From the NCBI GenBank assembly GCA_937926545.1, contig CALAZW010000068.1, forward strand, positions 1 to 15,572: a DNA stretch of 15,572 nt. The letters run 5' to 3'. Origin of the DNA: an uncultured Helcococcus sp. Lineage in GTDB: Bacteria > Bacillota > Clostridia > Tissierellales > Peptoniphilaceae. The notes beneath the pieces were generated by a model that saw only the letters and a list, made by a program, of their open reading frames with translations, searched no databases and was not told the DNA's origin. Both the position numbers and the translations under genes were made by a program. This document shows positions 1 to 9,361 of the stretch, in pieces; position 1 is the first letter of the stretch, and the number at the start of each line of letters is the position of its first letter.

Positions 1-1561
1 CTAGGGCCGATGTGGCCTCATCTAAAATAAGAATAGGCGGATTTTTCAAAAATACCCTGGCTATACTTATTCTTTGCTTTTGTCCACCAGATAATTTTAG
101 GCCCCTTTCTCCCACATAGGTATCAAAACCTTCTGGAAGCTCTCTGATAAACTCACTTGCTCCAGCCATGTCAGCTGCCCTTAATATTTCTTCATCACTG
201 GCATCTGGCCTACCATAGCTTATATTTTCCTTGATGGTACCACTAAATAAATAAACATCTTGTTGGACCATACCTATATTGTTTCTAAGGGACTTTAGAG
301 TCACATCTCTTATGTCCTTATCATCAACAGTTATAGATCCTTGGTTAACATCATAAAACCTTGGAATTAAGTTGGTAAGAGTTGTCTTACCTGAACCGGA
401 TGGTCCTACTATGGCAATCTTTTGACCTGCCTTAATATCTAAATTCAAGTCCTCTAAAACAAGATTATGGTCTCTAGAATCAGGACTGCCATCCATATAG
501 GCAAAGTGAACATTGTTAAAACTAATGTCTCCCTTAACATCCTTTAATTCTATGGCATCTTCCTTGTCCATAATATTAGACTTATAATCCATAAGTTCTG
601 CAAATCTTTCTATACCTGTCATTCCCTTTTCAAAGGTTTCAGTAAAATCTACAACCCTAGTAACAGTCGCTAAAAGAGATGATACATACATGATAAATAA
701 AACAAAGTCTCCAGGACTTAATTTATTATCTATAAGTAATACTCCCCCTAGAACTAAAACTACCAGGTACATAAAACCATCTAAGAATCTGGTTACTGAA
801 TGAAAAATTGATAATTGACTATAGAAATTAGTCTTAAGCCTTAAGAACTCTTCATTACCTTCATGGAATTTTTCTTCTTCTATATCTTCATTGGCAAAGG
901 ACTTAATTACCTTGATACCAAGTAGGGAATCTTCAATATTAGCATTGATTTCCCCTATATGATGCCTTTGCTCCTTGTGGGTCTTTCTAAGCTTCTTTCT
1001 GGTTCTAGTAGTAAAGACAAACATTAAAGGTATCATTAAAAATAAAACCAAGGTTAGGACCACATTTATTCTTATCAAAACTATAAAGGATATAACCAGC
1101 TTAATAGCTCCAATAAAAAACTCTTCCGGTCCATGGTGTGAAAACTCGGTTATATCAAAGAGATCCGTAGTTATTCTAGCCATCAACTGCCCTATCTTAG
1201 TATTATTAAAATACTCATCAGGAAGAGTTTGAATATGGCTAAATACATCCCTTCTCATATCCTTTTCAATCATGGCCCCCATTATATGACCTTGTTTTTG
1301 CATATAATAACGAGCTCCAATTTCAACCATCTTAAGTGCAAAATATAATAAACCTATCTTAAAGATATAGGACATGGTAAGGCTGGCCAAGTCATTGGTG
1401 GCCTTGTCTGTGATAGCCCTAATAATAAGGGGCAAGGTCAATTCAGACACTACCGTAAAGGCTGCCGCTGTCATATCTAAGATAAATACTGGTAAATAAT
1501 TTCCATAATATGGTATAAATCTTTTTAGTAAATCTTTGTTTGTGTATTTTCTTTTTTTCAT
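1..1561 (-). CDS. ABC exporter half-transporter, permease fused to ATPase (3' end outside window)
   Basis: This is a type I ABC exporter subunit with a membrane domain followed by a nucleotide-binding domain. 520 codons are visible from ATG at 1561, preceded by AGGAGGG. The N-terminal 310 or so residues hold the hydrophobic segments (about 17-50, 64-80, 148-183, 262-292) of a six-helix transmembrane domain. The ATPase part shows Walker A GPSGSGKTT (386-394), the Q-loop VQQD (432-435), signature LSGGQ (490-494) and Walker B LILDE (511-515). The window edge cuts the gene just after the D-loop SAL, so the switch histidine and roughly 55-60 residues are missing because of the boundary, not a mutation. 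Family members move lipids, drugs or peptides; the substrate cannot be told from sequence. The gene is divergent from the dehydrogenase at 1661. Exporter identity is certain, role unknown. Confidence 0.95.
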   Translation of the reverse strand, partial: MKKRKYTNKDLLKRFIPYYGNYLPVFILDMTAAAFTVVSELTLPLIIRAITDKATNDLASLTMSYIFKIGLLYFALKMVEIGARYYMQKQGHIMGAMIEKDMRRDVFSHIQTLPDEYFNNTKIGQLMARITTDLFDITEFSHHGPEEFFIGAIKLVISFIVLIRINVVLTLVLFLMIPLMFVFTTRTRKKLRKTHKEQRHHIGEINANIEDSLLGIKVIKSFANEDIEEEKFHEGNEEFLRLKTNFYSQLSIFHSVTRFLDGFMYLVVLVLGGVLLIDNKLSPGDFVLFIMYVSSLLATVTRVVDFTETFEKGMTGIERFAELMDYKSNIMDKEDAIELKDVKGDISFNNVHFAYMDGSPDSRDHNLVLEDLNLDIKAGQKIAIVGPSGSGKTTLTNLIPRFYDVNQGSITVDDKDIRDVTLKSLRNNIGMVQQDVYLFSGTIKENISYGRPDASDEEILRAADMAGASEFIRELPEGFDTYVGERGLKLSGGQKQRISIARVFLKNPPILILDEATSAL

Positions 1562-1590
1562 TTTCCCTCCTAAACATAAAACATATTAAC

Positions 1591-1596
1591 ATTATA
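1591..1596 (-). promoter_or_regulatory. -10 box for the ABC exporter gene
   Basis: A perfect TATAAT on the minus strand lies 29 nt upstream of the ATG at 1561, with AGGAGGG between. No good -35 hexamer is seen at 16-18 nt, so the call rests on the -10 and its position. Confidence 0.45.
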
Positions 1597-1611
1597 CACT
1601 ATATTTTTATA

Positions 1612-1640
1612 TTTACTAAAATGCCTTATACTATTAGTAT
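1612..1640 (+). promoter_or_regulatory. Possible promoter of the SDR gene
   Basis: TTTACT (1612-1617) and TAGTAT (1635-1640) are 17 nt apart. TATACT at 1627-1632 is an alternative -10. Both are imperfect, and the first would leave a very short leader before the AAGGAG site. Confidence 0.25.
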
Positions 1641-1660
1641 CAAATAATTAAGGAGATATT

Positions 1661-2395
1661 ATGAGAAAGACAGTTTTAATCACAGGATCATCCAGAGGAA
1701 TTGGCAGGGCCATAGCCCTATCCTTCCTAGGAAAAGAATATAATGTAATAGTAAACTATAAAAAAGAAGAAGAAAAAGCCCTGGAAGTAGTACAAATTCT
1801 TAGGGAAAATGGTCTGGATGCCATGGCTATAAAGGCTGATGTATCCGACTTTAATCAGGTTGAAGAAATGTTTAAAACCATAAAAAACCGCTTTAGAAAA
1901 GTTGATGTCCTAATCAATAATGCAGGTATAGCAAGGCTTAACCTGGCCCAAGATGTCAGTCTAGAAGAATGGGAAGAAATTTTTGCAACCAATGTTAATG
2001 GAATGTTTAACTGTTGTAAACTTGCCCTACCAGACATGATCTCCAACAAGGATGGTATCATAGTAAATACTTCCTCTGTTTGGGGCCAAACTGGAGGCTC
2101 TATGGAATCAGCCTATGCAGCAACAAAAGGAGCAATCATAGCCTATACAAAATCCTTGGCTATGGAACTTGCCCCTTCCAATATTAGAGTAAATGCTGTT
2201 GCACCAGGCGGTGTTCTAACCGATATGACCATGGTCCTATCCCAAGAAACCTTGGATGGCTTTGCCCAAGAAGTTCCCATGGGAAGACTGGCCTATCCTG
2301 AAGAAATCGCCGATGCAGTTGAATTTTTAGTATCTGATAAATCTAAATACATGACAGGCCAGGTTCTTGCCATCAATGGTGGCTACTATATGTGA
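1661..2395 (+). CDS. FabG-like short-chain dehydrogenase/reductase, possible EF-P 5-aminopentanone reductase
   Basis: This is a cytosolic NAD(P)H-dependent classical SDR of 244 residues, the usual family length. It has the Rossmann motif TGSSRGIG (8-15), D60, NNAG (86-89), N111, the catalytic S139 and Y152-x3-K156, and the C-terminal GQVLAINGG segment. AAGGAG lies 5 nt before the ATG. The commonest label would be 3-oxoacyl-ACP reductase FabG. However, FNCCK (116-120), SSVWG (138-142) and ESAYAATKGA (149-158) recall the YmfI-type subgroup that reduces the 5-aminopentanone group on elongation factor P. No fatty-acid genes are adjacent, which also argues against a dedicated FabG. The subgroup is an inference from remembered family patterns. 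The last codons overlap the end of addA by 10 bp, tail to tail. Confidence 0.88.
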   Translation: MRKTVLITGSSRGIGRAIALSFLGKEYNVIVNYKKEEEKALEVVQILRENGLDAMAIKADVSDFNQVEEMFKTIKNRFRKVDVLINNAGIARLNLAQDVSLEEWEEIFATNVNGMFNCCKLALPDMISNKDGIIVNTSSVWGQTGGSMESAYAATKGAIIAYTKSLAMELAPSNIRVNAVAPGGVLTDMTMVLSQETLDGFAQEVPMGRLAYPEEIADAVEFLVSDKSKYMTGQVLAINGGYYM

Positions 2396-5300
2396 TCTAT
2401 CCTGGTAAAGACATTGTGTCTAGCCCAGTAAATATAGGCCTCCTTGACCCTTATATTAAGAGAGCTTTCCAAGCCCCTCTTATATAGGGCCAGTTGGCCT
2501 TCATATAGGTCTTCATCTATAGACCTATTGGTTTTAAAATCCACTATAACTATTTCCCCATCTTCTATGAAAAACAAGTCTATCTGTCCATCTACTAAAA
2601 GATCTATTCCATCTTTTTCATACTTGATGGTAAAGGCTCTTTCCCTATGAAGTCTATCCTTGTTTTCAATAATCCTTCTTCCCACATCTGAAGAGAAAAA
2701 GTTTATAAATATATTAGGATCTATATAGGATAAATCTTCTTCTTGTAAAAGTTCCCAAGAAACAAGCCTCTTAAGCTCATCTAAAAAGCCTTGTCTTGTA
2801 TAGGTTTTAATCTCTATTAGCTCAAAAACCTTGTGAATAAGACTTCCTTGTTCATTGGCCTTAAGTTTTTCCTTGCCCTTAATAAATTTTGGCCTGGAAA
2901 AATCCAAATCCCTCTCCCTTTCATAGGGACTAAGACCTAATGGTCTTTTAAAATCAGAGGATCTATTATCATTTTTTTCTGAAAGTTCAGATACAGTTTT
3001 TTTATAGGGCGCATCTATATATTTCTTAAAAGGATAACTATAATCAAATATAGGATCCAAATCCATTTCCATCACACTTAGGTCCTCTTCATCCTTTTCC
3101 AGACTGGACCTATAGTCATCAATCTCTTCCAAAATTTGAGCCTCTTCCAATAGATTAAAATAAAGTTGGAAGTTTCCTTCAAAATAGTCTGTCTTGGAAG
3201 GAAATAATATGTCATGGTCTTTCTTAATATCTTCAGATATTCTATCTGAAAAAATCCTGGCATTTATCCAATCAAAGTAACTAGACATGGAAGACAAATC
3301 CTTGCCATGGTCCTTTTCATTAAACTTGGGCGATAGTTTACCAACCAAGATTAGCTTATCTATGGCCCTGGTCATGGCAACATAGAGAATTCTAACTTCT
3401 TCTGATAGGGACTCCCTTCTTATTTGCTCTTTTATTATCCTATATTCCAGGGTTTCCTTTTTTGCATTTCTCTCCAGGTCCACAATCCTTAAGGCCAGGC
3501 CCAGATCATTATGGTAAATATAAGGATTCATTAAATCCATCATATTAAAGCGCTTGTTTAAATTGGCTATAAAAACAGCCCTAAACTGCAGCCCCTTAGA
3601 CTTGTGAATGGTCATAATCCTAACCACATTGTCTTCTTCCGACAAATCTGCCCCTGGCTCCAATTGACTCTTATCTTTTTTCATTAAATCGTCCACATAA
3701 ACTAAAAATCCATAAAGACCCAAATCAGAGTTTTCTTCATACTTGCCTATTTCATCTATAAAGGCCAAAAGGTTATCATACTTTTGCTTACCATCATTAA
3801 GCGATAGAACAAAGGCCAGGTAGCCACTATCTAAAAGTACATACCAGGCAAAATCCACCAAGGTCATGGTCTTTTCCTTATTTCTATAGGCTTCTATCTT
3901 TTCCATATAGGCCCTTCTCTTTTTAAGAATATCTTCATTATCCCCTTGATAGGTAAAGAAACTATGATTAAAAGAACCTGACTTATTTTCTATTTTTATT
4001 AGAGACAAGTCTTCTTCTGTAAAATCCCCCACATGGGATAAGAGAACAGCCATCAGGGGTAGATCCCTTCTGTCATTTTCTATACACTTTAAAAGATTTA
4101 TAAAATTTAAAACCTCCAGATTGGAAAAATCCACCTCATAGGAATCAGAGAAAAAAGGTATATTAAAGGCCTTTAAATCATCTTCATAGTCACTAATCTG
4201 TCCCTTGGTCCTGGATAAAATTGCAAAGTCCCTATAATCATAGCCTTCAAAATCCACCATTTGCCTAATTCTTTTGGCTATGGCAAAACTTTCTGTGTTT
4301 TCAAAAAGAGTGGCATAATCAACATCCAAACCTTCAATTTCTTCCTTGTCTGTTCTCAAGTAAAGAAGTTCAATCGGATTTTGTAAATCTGGAAAGTCAG
4401 CTCCCTTAACCAGTTGATGGGCTGGGTCCTTATAATTTATTTCTCCCAGCTCCTTGGTCATAAGACCATCAAAAATAAAGTTATTAAAGTCTAAAACTTC
4501 CTTTCTAGACCTAAAGTTCTTATTTAAATCTATGGCCAAATCCTTGCCAGTGGATTTTTTATAGTCATCATACCTCTTATTAAAAAGGCTGGGATCTGCC
4601 AGTCTAAACTTATAGATTGACTGCTTAATATCTCCTACAAAGAAAAGATTGTCCTCTCTTCTTATCTTTTCAACTATATAGTTTTGAATTTGATTGGCAT
4701 CTTGATACTCATCAAAGAAAATATAGGAATACTTGTCCCTTAAAAGATCACATACATCATCATCTTCTAAAAGTTCTATCATGAGGTGTTCTGCATCAGA
4801 AAAGTCTATGCCCTTTTTGTCTCTTTTTTTCTCCTGATAAAGCTTATCAAAATCCTTAAGGATCATAGCCATGGTTTCAAGACTAGTAAGTGACTCCAAG
4901 GCCTCTCTTCTGGCCTCGCTAACATCCAGGTTAAGTCCGTCAACCAACTTATTAAAATCCTTCTTACAATCATCCCTAAGGGCCTTGGCCCTATCCTTCT
5001 TATCTGGATCTAAAAGATTATCTTCCATGTATTTTTTTGTTAAGCTGGGTAGCCTTTTAAAAGTAATCTTCTCTAAGGCCAGGCTTAAATCCTCCAAACT
5101 ATCCCCTTGCAGGCTCTTATAAAGACCTAGAAAATTATCTCTTTCTTCTTCAAAAAGTTCCCTATACCTGTCTGGACCATCATCCATATTAGCCAAAGTC
5201 AAGGCTTCTTCACTGGCTTTTATTAAGTTTTCCAAAGGACCTTGAAGAAGTTCTCTTACTAGACCTATATAATAGCTTTCATAGGCACTTTCATCCTCCA

Positions 5301-5925
5301 AACCTTCCTCTACCCTTCTGGCCAACTGATAGGAGTTTAGACTGTCATCTAACCACTTCCAAGGATTAATTTGACTCATCAGAAAATCATAGATTCTCAA
5401 GATTATATCCCTGGTATTTTCATCATTTTTTCTGCTGTCATACTTTTCTATAAAGCTTAAAAAGTCCTTATTTCTCTGGCTGTAATACTTGGCATATACC
5501 TCATCCAGAGCCTGGTGCTTTAAGATATCCAGACTGGCCTGGTTAAGGATAATAAAGTCTGGACTTATTTCCAACTTATAAAAATATTCTCTTATGGTAT
5601 TTATACAAAAAGAGTGCATGGTACTGATTTGGGCACTATTAATATTATTGTATTGGTTCTTATAGAAGGATATATTTTCCCTGTCCTCTTCCATGGAAGA
5701 TATGATTTGTTTTTTTATCCTATCCTTCATTTCATAGGCAGCCTTGTTGGTAAAGGTTACTATTAGCATGGAATCTATATCTATTTTCTCCTGCCTTATT
5801 AATCTGATAATCCTTTCGACCAAGACCTGGGTCTTACCTGCTCCAGCCTGGGCGGATACTATAATATTTTCCCCCCGGCTATCAATAGCTTTTAATTGAT
5901 CACTTGTGTATTTAACTTCAGTCAT
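2386..5925 (-). CDS. addA: ATP-dependent helicase/nuclease subunit A (AddA)
   Basis: AddA is the 3'-5' helicase and one of the two nucleases of the AddAB complex, which resects double-strand breaks to the Chi site for RecA loading. The 1179-residue length is usual. UvrD/Rep motifs are in order: Walker A AQAGAGKT (25-32), TFTNKAAYEMKDR (57-69), DEYQD (405-409), GDIKQSIYKFR (431-441), MTIHKSKGLQF (771-781) and EEVRILYVAMTRA (842-854). The C-terminal RecB-family nuclease is complete, with H1031, D1112/D1116 in VDGQID, D1129-F-K1131 and Q1144-x3-Y1148. The start overlaps the addB stop by 8 bp (ATGACTGA), so translation is probably coupled. It is the last gene of glk-addB-addA. The stop TAG lies inside the convergent SDR gene, leaving no room for a terminator between them. 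Confidence 0.98.
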   Translation of the reverse strand: MTEVKYTSDQLKAIDSRGENIIVSAQAGAGKTQVLVERIIRLIRQEKIDIDSMLIVTFTNKAAYEMKDRIKKQIISSMEEDRENISFYKNQYNNINSAQISTMHSFCINTIREYFYKLEISPDFIILNQASLDILKHQALDEVYAKYYSQRNKDFLSFIEKYDSRKNDENTRDIILRIYDFLMSQINPWKWLDDSLNSYQLARRVEEGLEDESAYESYYIGLVRELLQGPLENLIKASEEALTLANMDDGPDRYRELFEEERDNFLGLYKSLQGDSLEDLSLALEKITFKRLPSLTKKYMEDNLLDPDKKDRAKALRDDCKKDFNKLVDGLNLDVSEARREALESLTSLETMAMILKDFDKLYQEKKRDKKGIDFSDAEHLMIELLEDDDVCDLLRDKYSYIFFDEYQDANQIQNYIVEKIRREDNLFFVGDIKQSIYKFRLADPSLFNKRYDDYKKSTGKDLAIDLNKNFRSRKEVLDFNNFIFDGLMTKELGEINYKDPAHQLVKGADFPDLQNPIELLYLRTDKEEIEGLDVDYATLFENTESFAIAKRIRQMVDFEGYDYRDFAILSRTKGQISDYEDDLKAFNIPFFSDSYEVDFSNLEVLNFINLLKCIENDRRDLPLMAVLLSHVGDFTEEDLSLIKIENKSGSFNHSFFTYQGDNEDILKKRRAYMEKIEAYRNKEKTMTLVDFAWYVLLDSGYLAFVLSLNDGKQKYDNLLAFIDEIGKYEENSDLGLYGFLVYVDDLMKKDKSQLEPGADLSEEDNVVRIMTIHKSKGLQFRAVFIANLNKRFNMMDLMNPYIYHNDLGLALRIVDLERNAKKETLEYRIIKEQIRRESLSEEVRILYVAMTRAIDKLILVGKLSPKFNEKDHGKDLSSMSSYFDWINARIFSDRISEDIKKDHDILFPSKTDYFEGNFQLYFNLLEEAQILEEIDDYRSSLEKDEEDLSVMEMDLDPIFDYSYPFKKYIDAPYKKTVSELSEKNDNRSSDFKRPLGLSPYERERDLDFSRPKFIKGKEKLKANEQGSLIHKVFELIEIKTYTRQGFLDELKRLVSWELLQEEDLSYIDPNIFINFFSSDVGRRIIENKDRLHRERAFTIKYEKDGIDLLVDGQIDLFFIEDGEIVIVDFKTNRSIDEDLYEGQLALYKRGLESSLNIRVKEAYIYWARHNVFTRIDHI

Positions 5926-8900
5926 CTCTTCCCTCTATTTCTTTCTTTTCTAGCTCTTTTTTCTCTATGTCTTCCTTGACATAGGTCCAATCAAACTTGT
6001 TTATATATCTAAAGTTTTTATTCTCAAACTTACAAATTCCCCTGTATTCACAGTAACTACAGGCCAATTCCTTATCCATCCTATAGGGCTTAACGGCTAT
6101 ATTTCCCCTTTGAATCTTTTTTAAGGACTCTTCTACCAAGGACTTCACATGGTCTATTAGACCTAGCATAAAGGTCATACTAACCACATTCTCCTTGTCT
6201 TCCAATTTCTTTTTTCGCCCCTTAAATTCCACCAAGGCAGATTCCGGCTTTTCCTTTACAAAGCAAAAACTGGCATCTATCTTACTTAGAATTTCCCTTT
6301 GGTCTATCATGATTCCCCTAAGCTTAAACTCATCTGATATGGCCTGGCCCAAGTCCTCATCTTCCACTGTATAGTCAACTGAAAAATCTCCATTTAAAGG
6401 AATGTAAAAGGCTCCTATAGGTAGGTAGTCCCTGCCATCTACCAGGGCTCCCAAATAAATGATAAGTTGTATATCTAGGCCATTGTAGACCCTATTTATA
6501 TCAAAGACCTTGTTACCTGTCTTATAGTCTATGACCCTTAGGTATTTTTTGTTTTCTATATTAAATTCATCTATCCTATCTATGATTCCCTCTATATTTA
6601 CTTCTATATCCTGGTCCAACTCAAAGGTTATGGCATCGTAGATAAGATTTCTTCCAAACCTTTCCTCATCCCTTATCACATCTGGCTTGGATAGGGCCAA
6701 TTGCTTGGTTATTTCATAGCAGGACAAGTCCAAACTATCCTTAGTAAGTTCCAAGAAAAACTCATTTTTTGGATCTTCTCTTTTATAGTCATCCACATTT
6801 AATTGAAGGGATTTTTCAAAGTCTTTTTGGGTCAGACTTTTAATCTCCTCCATCTCTAACACTTTAATATCTTTTTTCTTCAAATGATTTTTAGTAAAGC
6901 TAGAAACTGACTTATGGATAATATTACCTATGTCCAGGTTATTTACATAAAAATCATTTTCCCTTCTAGGGTTTAATCCATAGTCTATAAAGTGTTTGTA
7001 GGGACACCTTTGGAAGGTCTCTATTTGACTTATGCTAACACTGGACAAGTTATCATAAAGACTCATGGCCAGTTCCCTAGGCAGGTTATCCTTACCATTA
7101 TAGGTCTGAGCCTCATCTATGGCCTTGACCAAGCCTTGGTAGTCATCCTTTTCTTCCAAGTAGTTATAAAGCCCTAGAACAAAGGCCTTCTCCTTACTAG
7201 CTATATTGGCCTTGGATCTTATGTCATAGATTTTTTGAGCCAAATAGTAGGATAGTCTACTTCTAGAGTAAATATTATTAAAGTAATTATCGTTTCTATA
7301 GACAATATTTTCTGGTTTCACGCAGGCCTTTATATAGCTTAAGAGAAAGGCCTCACTCATGGCCTGATTCTCACTGTCTATAAGGCTAAAGGAAAACTCC
7401 AGCTCCTCAGACGGTCTGGACATTAGGTTATAAAGGGATAGACTTTCATCATGGCTTAAATTATCCTTGGTGGTTCTTAAGCTTATACCATGGTCTATCA
7501 AAAGCTCTTTTTCATCTTCCAAGAAAAGATCTGTAGTCTTATTAATCTTAGGATAGTAAATATTGGTCATTCCCAGGAAGTATAATTTCTTAACATTCGT
7601 AACCCTGGATCTGGAAATATCGCCCACTATAATTTGGTCTTGGCTGGGAGGTATAATAGATATCTTTATATTTTCCAGCCCTTCCTTGACCAAAACACTG
7701 AAATCACTAAAGGACATGCTTCTTTCTCCTGACATATTTACTAGGTCATCTAAGATATCCATAAGTCCCTGCCAGATCTGCCTATTTTCCTCTTGTAAGT
7801 ATTCTTTTTCTTCTCCTTCCAGGCCAGCTTCATAGGTCACTATCTTTTCTAAAATAATAGGGTCACTAATAAACCTATAGAACTTATAGACGTGATTTTT
7901 TACCAAATCATCCTTCTTGGAAAAATCTAAAAAGTTTTCCCCGTCATTGAAGTTTACTATGGTTTCCATTAAGTAATCTCTAACCTCTTTAACCTGGTCC
8001 AGATTGGCCACATCTTCTTCCAAGTACTTTTTCTCTACCATATTTTCATCTATCTTAAAGTACTTGTCATCAAAGAGCATCTTAGACCTTATCTTCCTAT
8101 CCTTAATATAGTTTTCAAAAATATTTATTTGGTCATAACTAAAGCTATTAAAACTATATTTTAAATAGGCTATAATTCCATTGGTGGAAAGATTGGAGGA
8201 GAAAAGGTAAAGGGAGGAGTTAACCAATTTAACTATAGGATTTTCTCCTATATTTCTAGACTCATCTATGAAAAATGGAATTTCATTTATTTCAAAATCT
8301 CTCTTAATAAGCTTATAGTACTCCTCTGGAGAGGTAACAATAACAGCAATGTCCTTGTATCTATAGTTTTTCTCCATCAGGTCTTTTCTAATGTTTATAA
8401 CCAGGTTTTCCACCTCTTCCAAACTATTGTTATACCTTTTTACATGGATATTTTCCAAAGCCTGGGCCTGGGGTTTTTCGTAGGAAAAGATGGAAGATAA
8501 AAGATAGTTTAAAGATGGGTTATCAAAGCTTTCATCTTCTAAAAATATATAGGATAGGTCCAAATACTTGTCCAGATGATTTAAAAACCTTTTGGATATT
8601 TCAAAGACCTCAGCATCCTTTACCAGCATTTCTCCTACTTGGTAGGGACTATCCACCAGCCTTTTATCTATAGTGGAAGTCAAATAAACCTGAGCTCCCA
8701 TATCTACTAAGCTATCTATTAATTTGATTTCCAAAAGGGACATGTTGTGAAATTGATCAAAGAAAAAGACAATATCCTTATAGTCCTCCATCTGATCCAC
8801 CTTTTCCAGGGCCAGGACAAACCTATCCTCCCCATCAAAAAGGCTGTCAGCTAAGATTCTTTCATAGCTGGAATATATTTTATTTATATCCTTAAGTTTT

Positions 8901-9352
8901 CTTTTCATTTCCCTGGACATGGATGGACTCTCCATAAGATTTACCAGGTCTAGGGGATGGATATTCTCATTTTTAAACTCCTTGATCAACTGGATTAAAA
9001 GATCTATAAAGCCCCTGTCCTTAATATTTCTACCATAAAGATCCAAGTCTGATTTTATGTCATCTAGGACCATCTTCATTAAAATATTTTGGGCAGGTTC
9101 TGAAATGAAGTTTTTTTCCAGCCCCCCTCTAGTCTGTAAAATATCAGCTACAAGACTTCTAAAACTCTTGACACTGACCAGGCTAAAGCCTTCATAGGGC
9201 AATTTATTAAACAAGTCTAATTCGCTGCCCAGAGTAAACTGCTCTGGGACAACTAAATAGGACTCTTTTCCTTCTTCTATGTTTTCTTTTATTTTAGAAT
9301 ACAAATAATCTGTATTCTTATTGGGATTTCTAGAAGCTACAATCTTTAACAT
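5918..9352 (-). CDS. addB: ATP-dependent helicase/nuclease subunit B (AddB)
   Basis: AddB is the partner of AddA: an inactivated helicase-like scaffold that reads Chi and carries the second nuclease plus an iron-sulfur cluster. The 1144 residues match the family. The cluster ligands are present as C783 (QRCPY) and C1098-x2-C1101-x5-C1107 near the C-terminus. The nuclease shows H813, D925 (EGIID), D942-Y-K944 and Q962-x3-Y966. The N-terminus aligns with other AddB proteins through VVPEQFT (34-40), but the usual Walker A (GxxGxGKT, as in Bacillus subtilis) is replaced by ASRNPNKNT (6-14), so ATP binding by this subunit looks lost. AAGGAG lies 5 nt before the ATG and overlaps the glk stop codon; the gap between the two genes is 9 bp. 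Confidence 0.97.
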   Translation of the reverse strand: MLKIVASRNPNKNTDYLYSKIKENIEEGKESYLVVPEQFTLGSELDLFNKLPYEGFSLVSVKSFRSLVADILQTRGGLEKNFISEPAQNILMKMVLDDIKSDLDLYGRNIKDRGFIDLLIQLIKEFKNENIHPLDLVNLMESPSMSREMKRKLKDINKIYSSYERILADSLFDGEDRFVLALEKVDQMEDYKDIVFFFDQFHNMSLLEIKLIDSLVDMGAQVYLTSTIDKRLVDSPYQVGEMLVKDAEVFEISKRFLNHLDKYLDLSYIFLEDESFDNPSLNYLLSSIFSYEKPQAQALENIHVKRYNNSLEEVENLVINIRKDLMEKNYRYKDIAVIVTSPEEYYKLIKRDFEINEIPFFIDESRNIGENPIVKLVNSSLYLFSSNLSTNGIIAYLKYSFNSFSYDQINIFENYIKDRKIRSKMLFDDKYFKIDENMVEKKYLEEDVANLDQVKEVRDYLMETIVNFNDGENFLDFSKKDDLVKNHVYKFYRFISDPIILEKIVTYEAGLEGEEKEYLQEENRQIWQGLMDILDDLVNMSGERSMSFSDFSVLVKEGLENIKISIIPPSQDQIIVGDISRSRVTNVKKLYFLGMTNIYYPKINKTTDLFLEDEKELLIDHGISLRTTKDNLSHDESLSLYNLMSRPSEELEFSFSLIDSENQAMSEAFLLSYIKACVKPENIVYRNDNYFNNIYSRSRLSYYLAQKIYDIRSKANIASKEKAFVLGLYNYLEEKDDYQGLVKAIDEAQTYNGKDNLPRELAMSLYDNLSSVSISQIETFQRCPYKHFIDYGLNPRRENDFYVNNLDIGNIIHKSVSSFTKNHLKKKDIKVLEMEEIKSLTQKDFEKSLQLNVDDYKREDPKNEFFLELTKDSLDLSCYEITKQLALSKPDVIRDEERFGRNLIYDAITFELDQDIEVNIEGIIDRIDEFNIENKKYLRVIDYKTGNKVFDINRVYNGLDIQLIIYLGALVDGRDYLPIGAFYIPLNGDFSVDYTVEDEDLGQAISDEFKLRGIMIDQREILSKIDASFCFVKEKPESALVEFKGRKKKLEDKENVVSMTFMLGLIDHVKSLVEESLKKIQRGNIAVKPYRMDKELACSYCEYRGICKFENKNFRYINKFDWTYVKEDIEKKELEKKEIEGRDD

Positions 9353-9361
9353 TTTTACTCC

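Noticed and set aside
975..1232. 85-codon plus-strand frame opposite the ABC exporter
   Set aside because: No ribosome site, and the minus-strand frame has clear family motifs across it.
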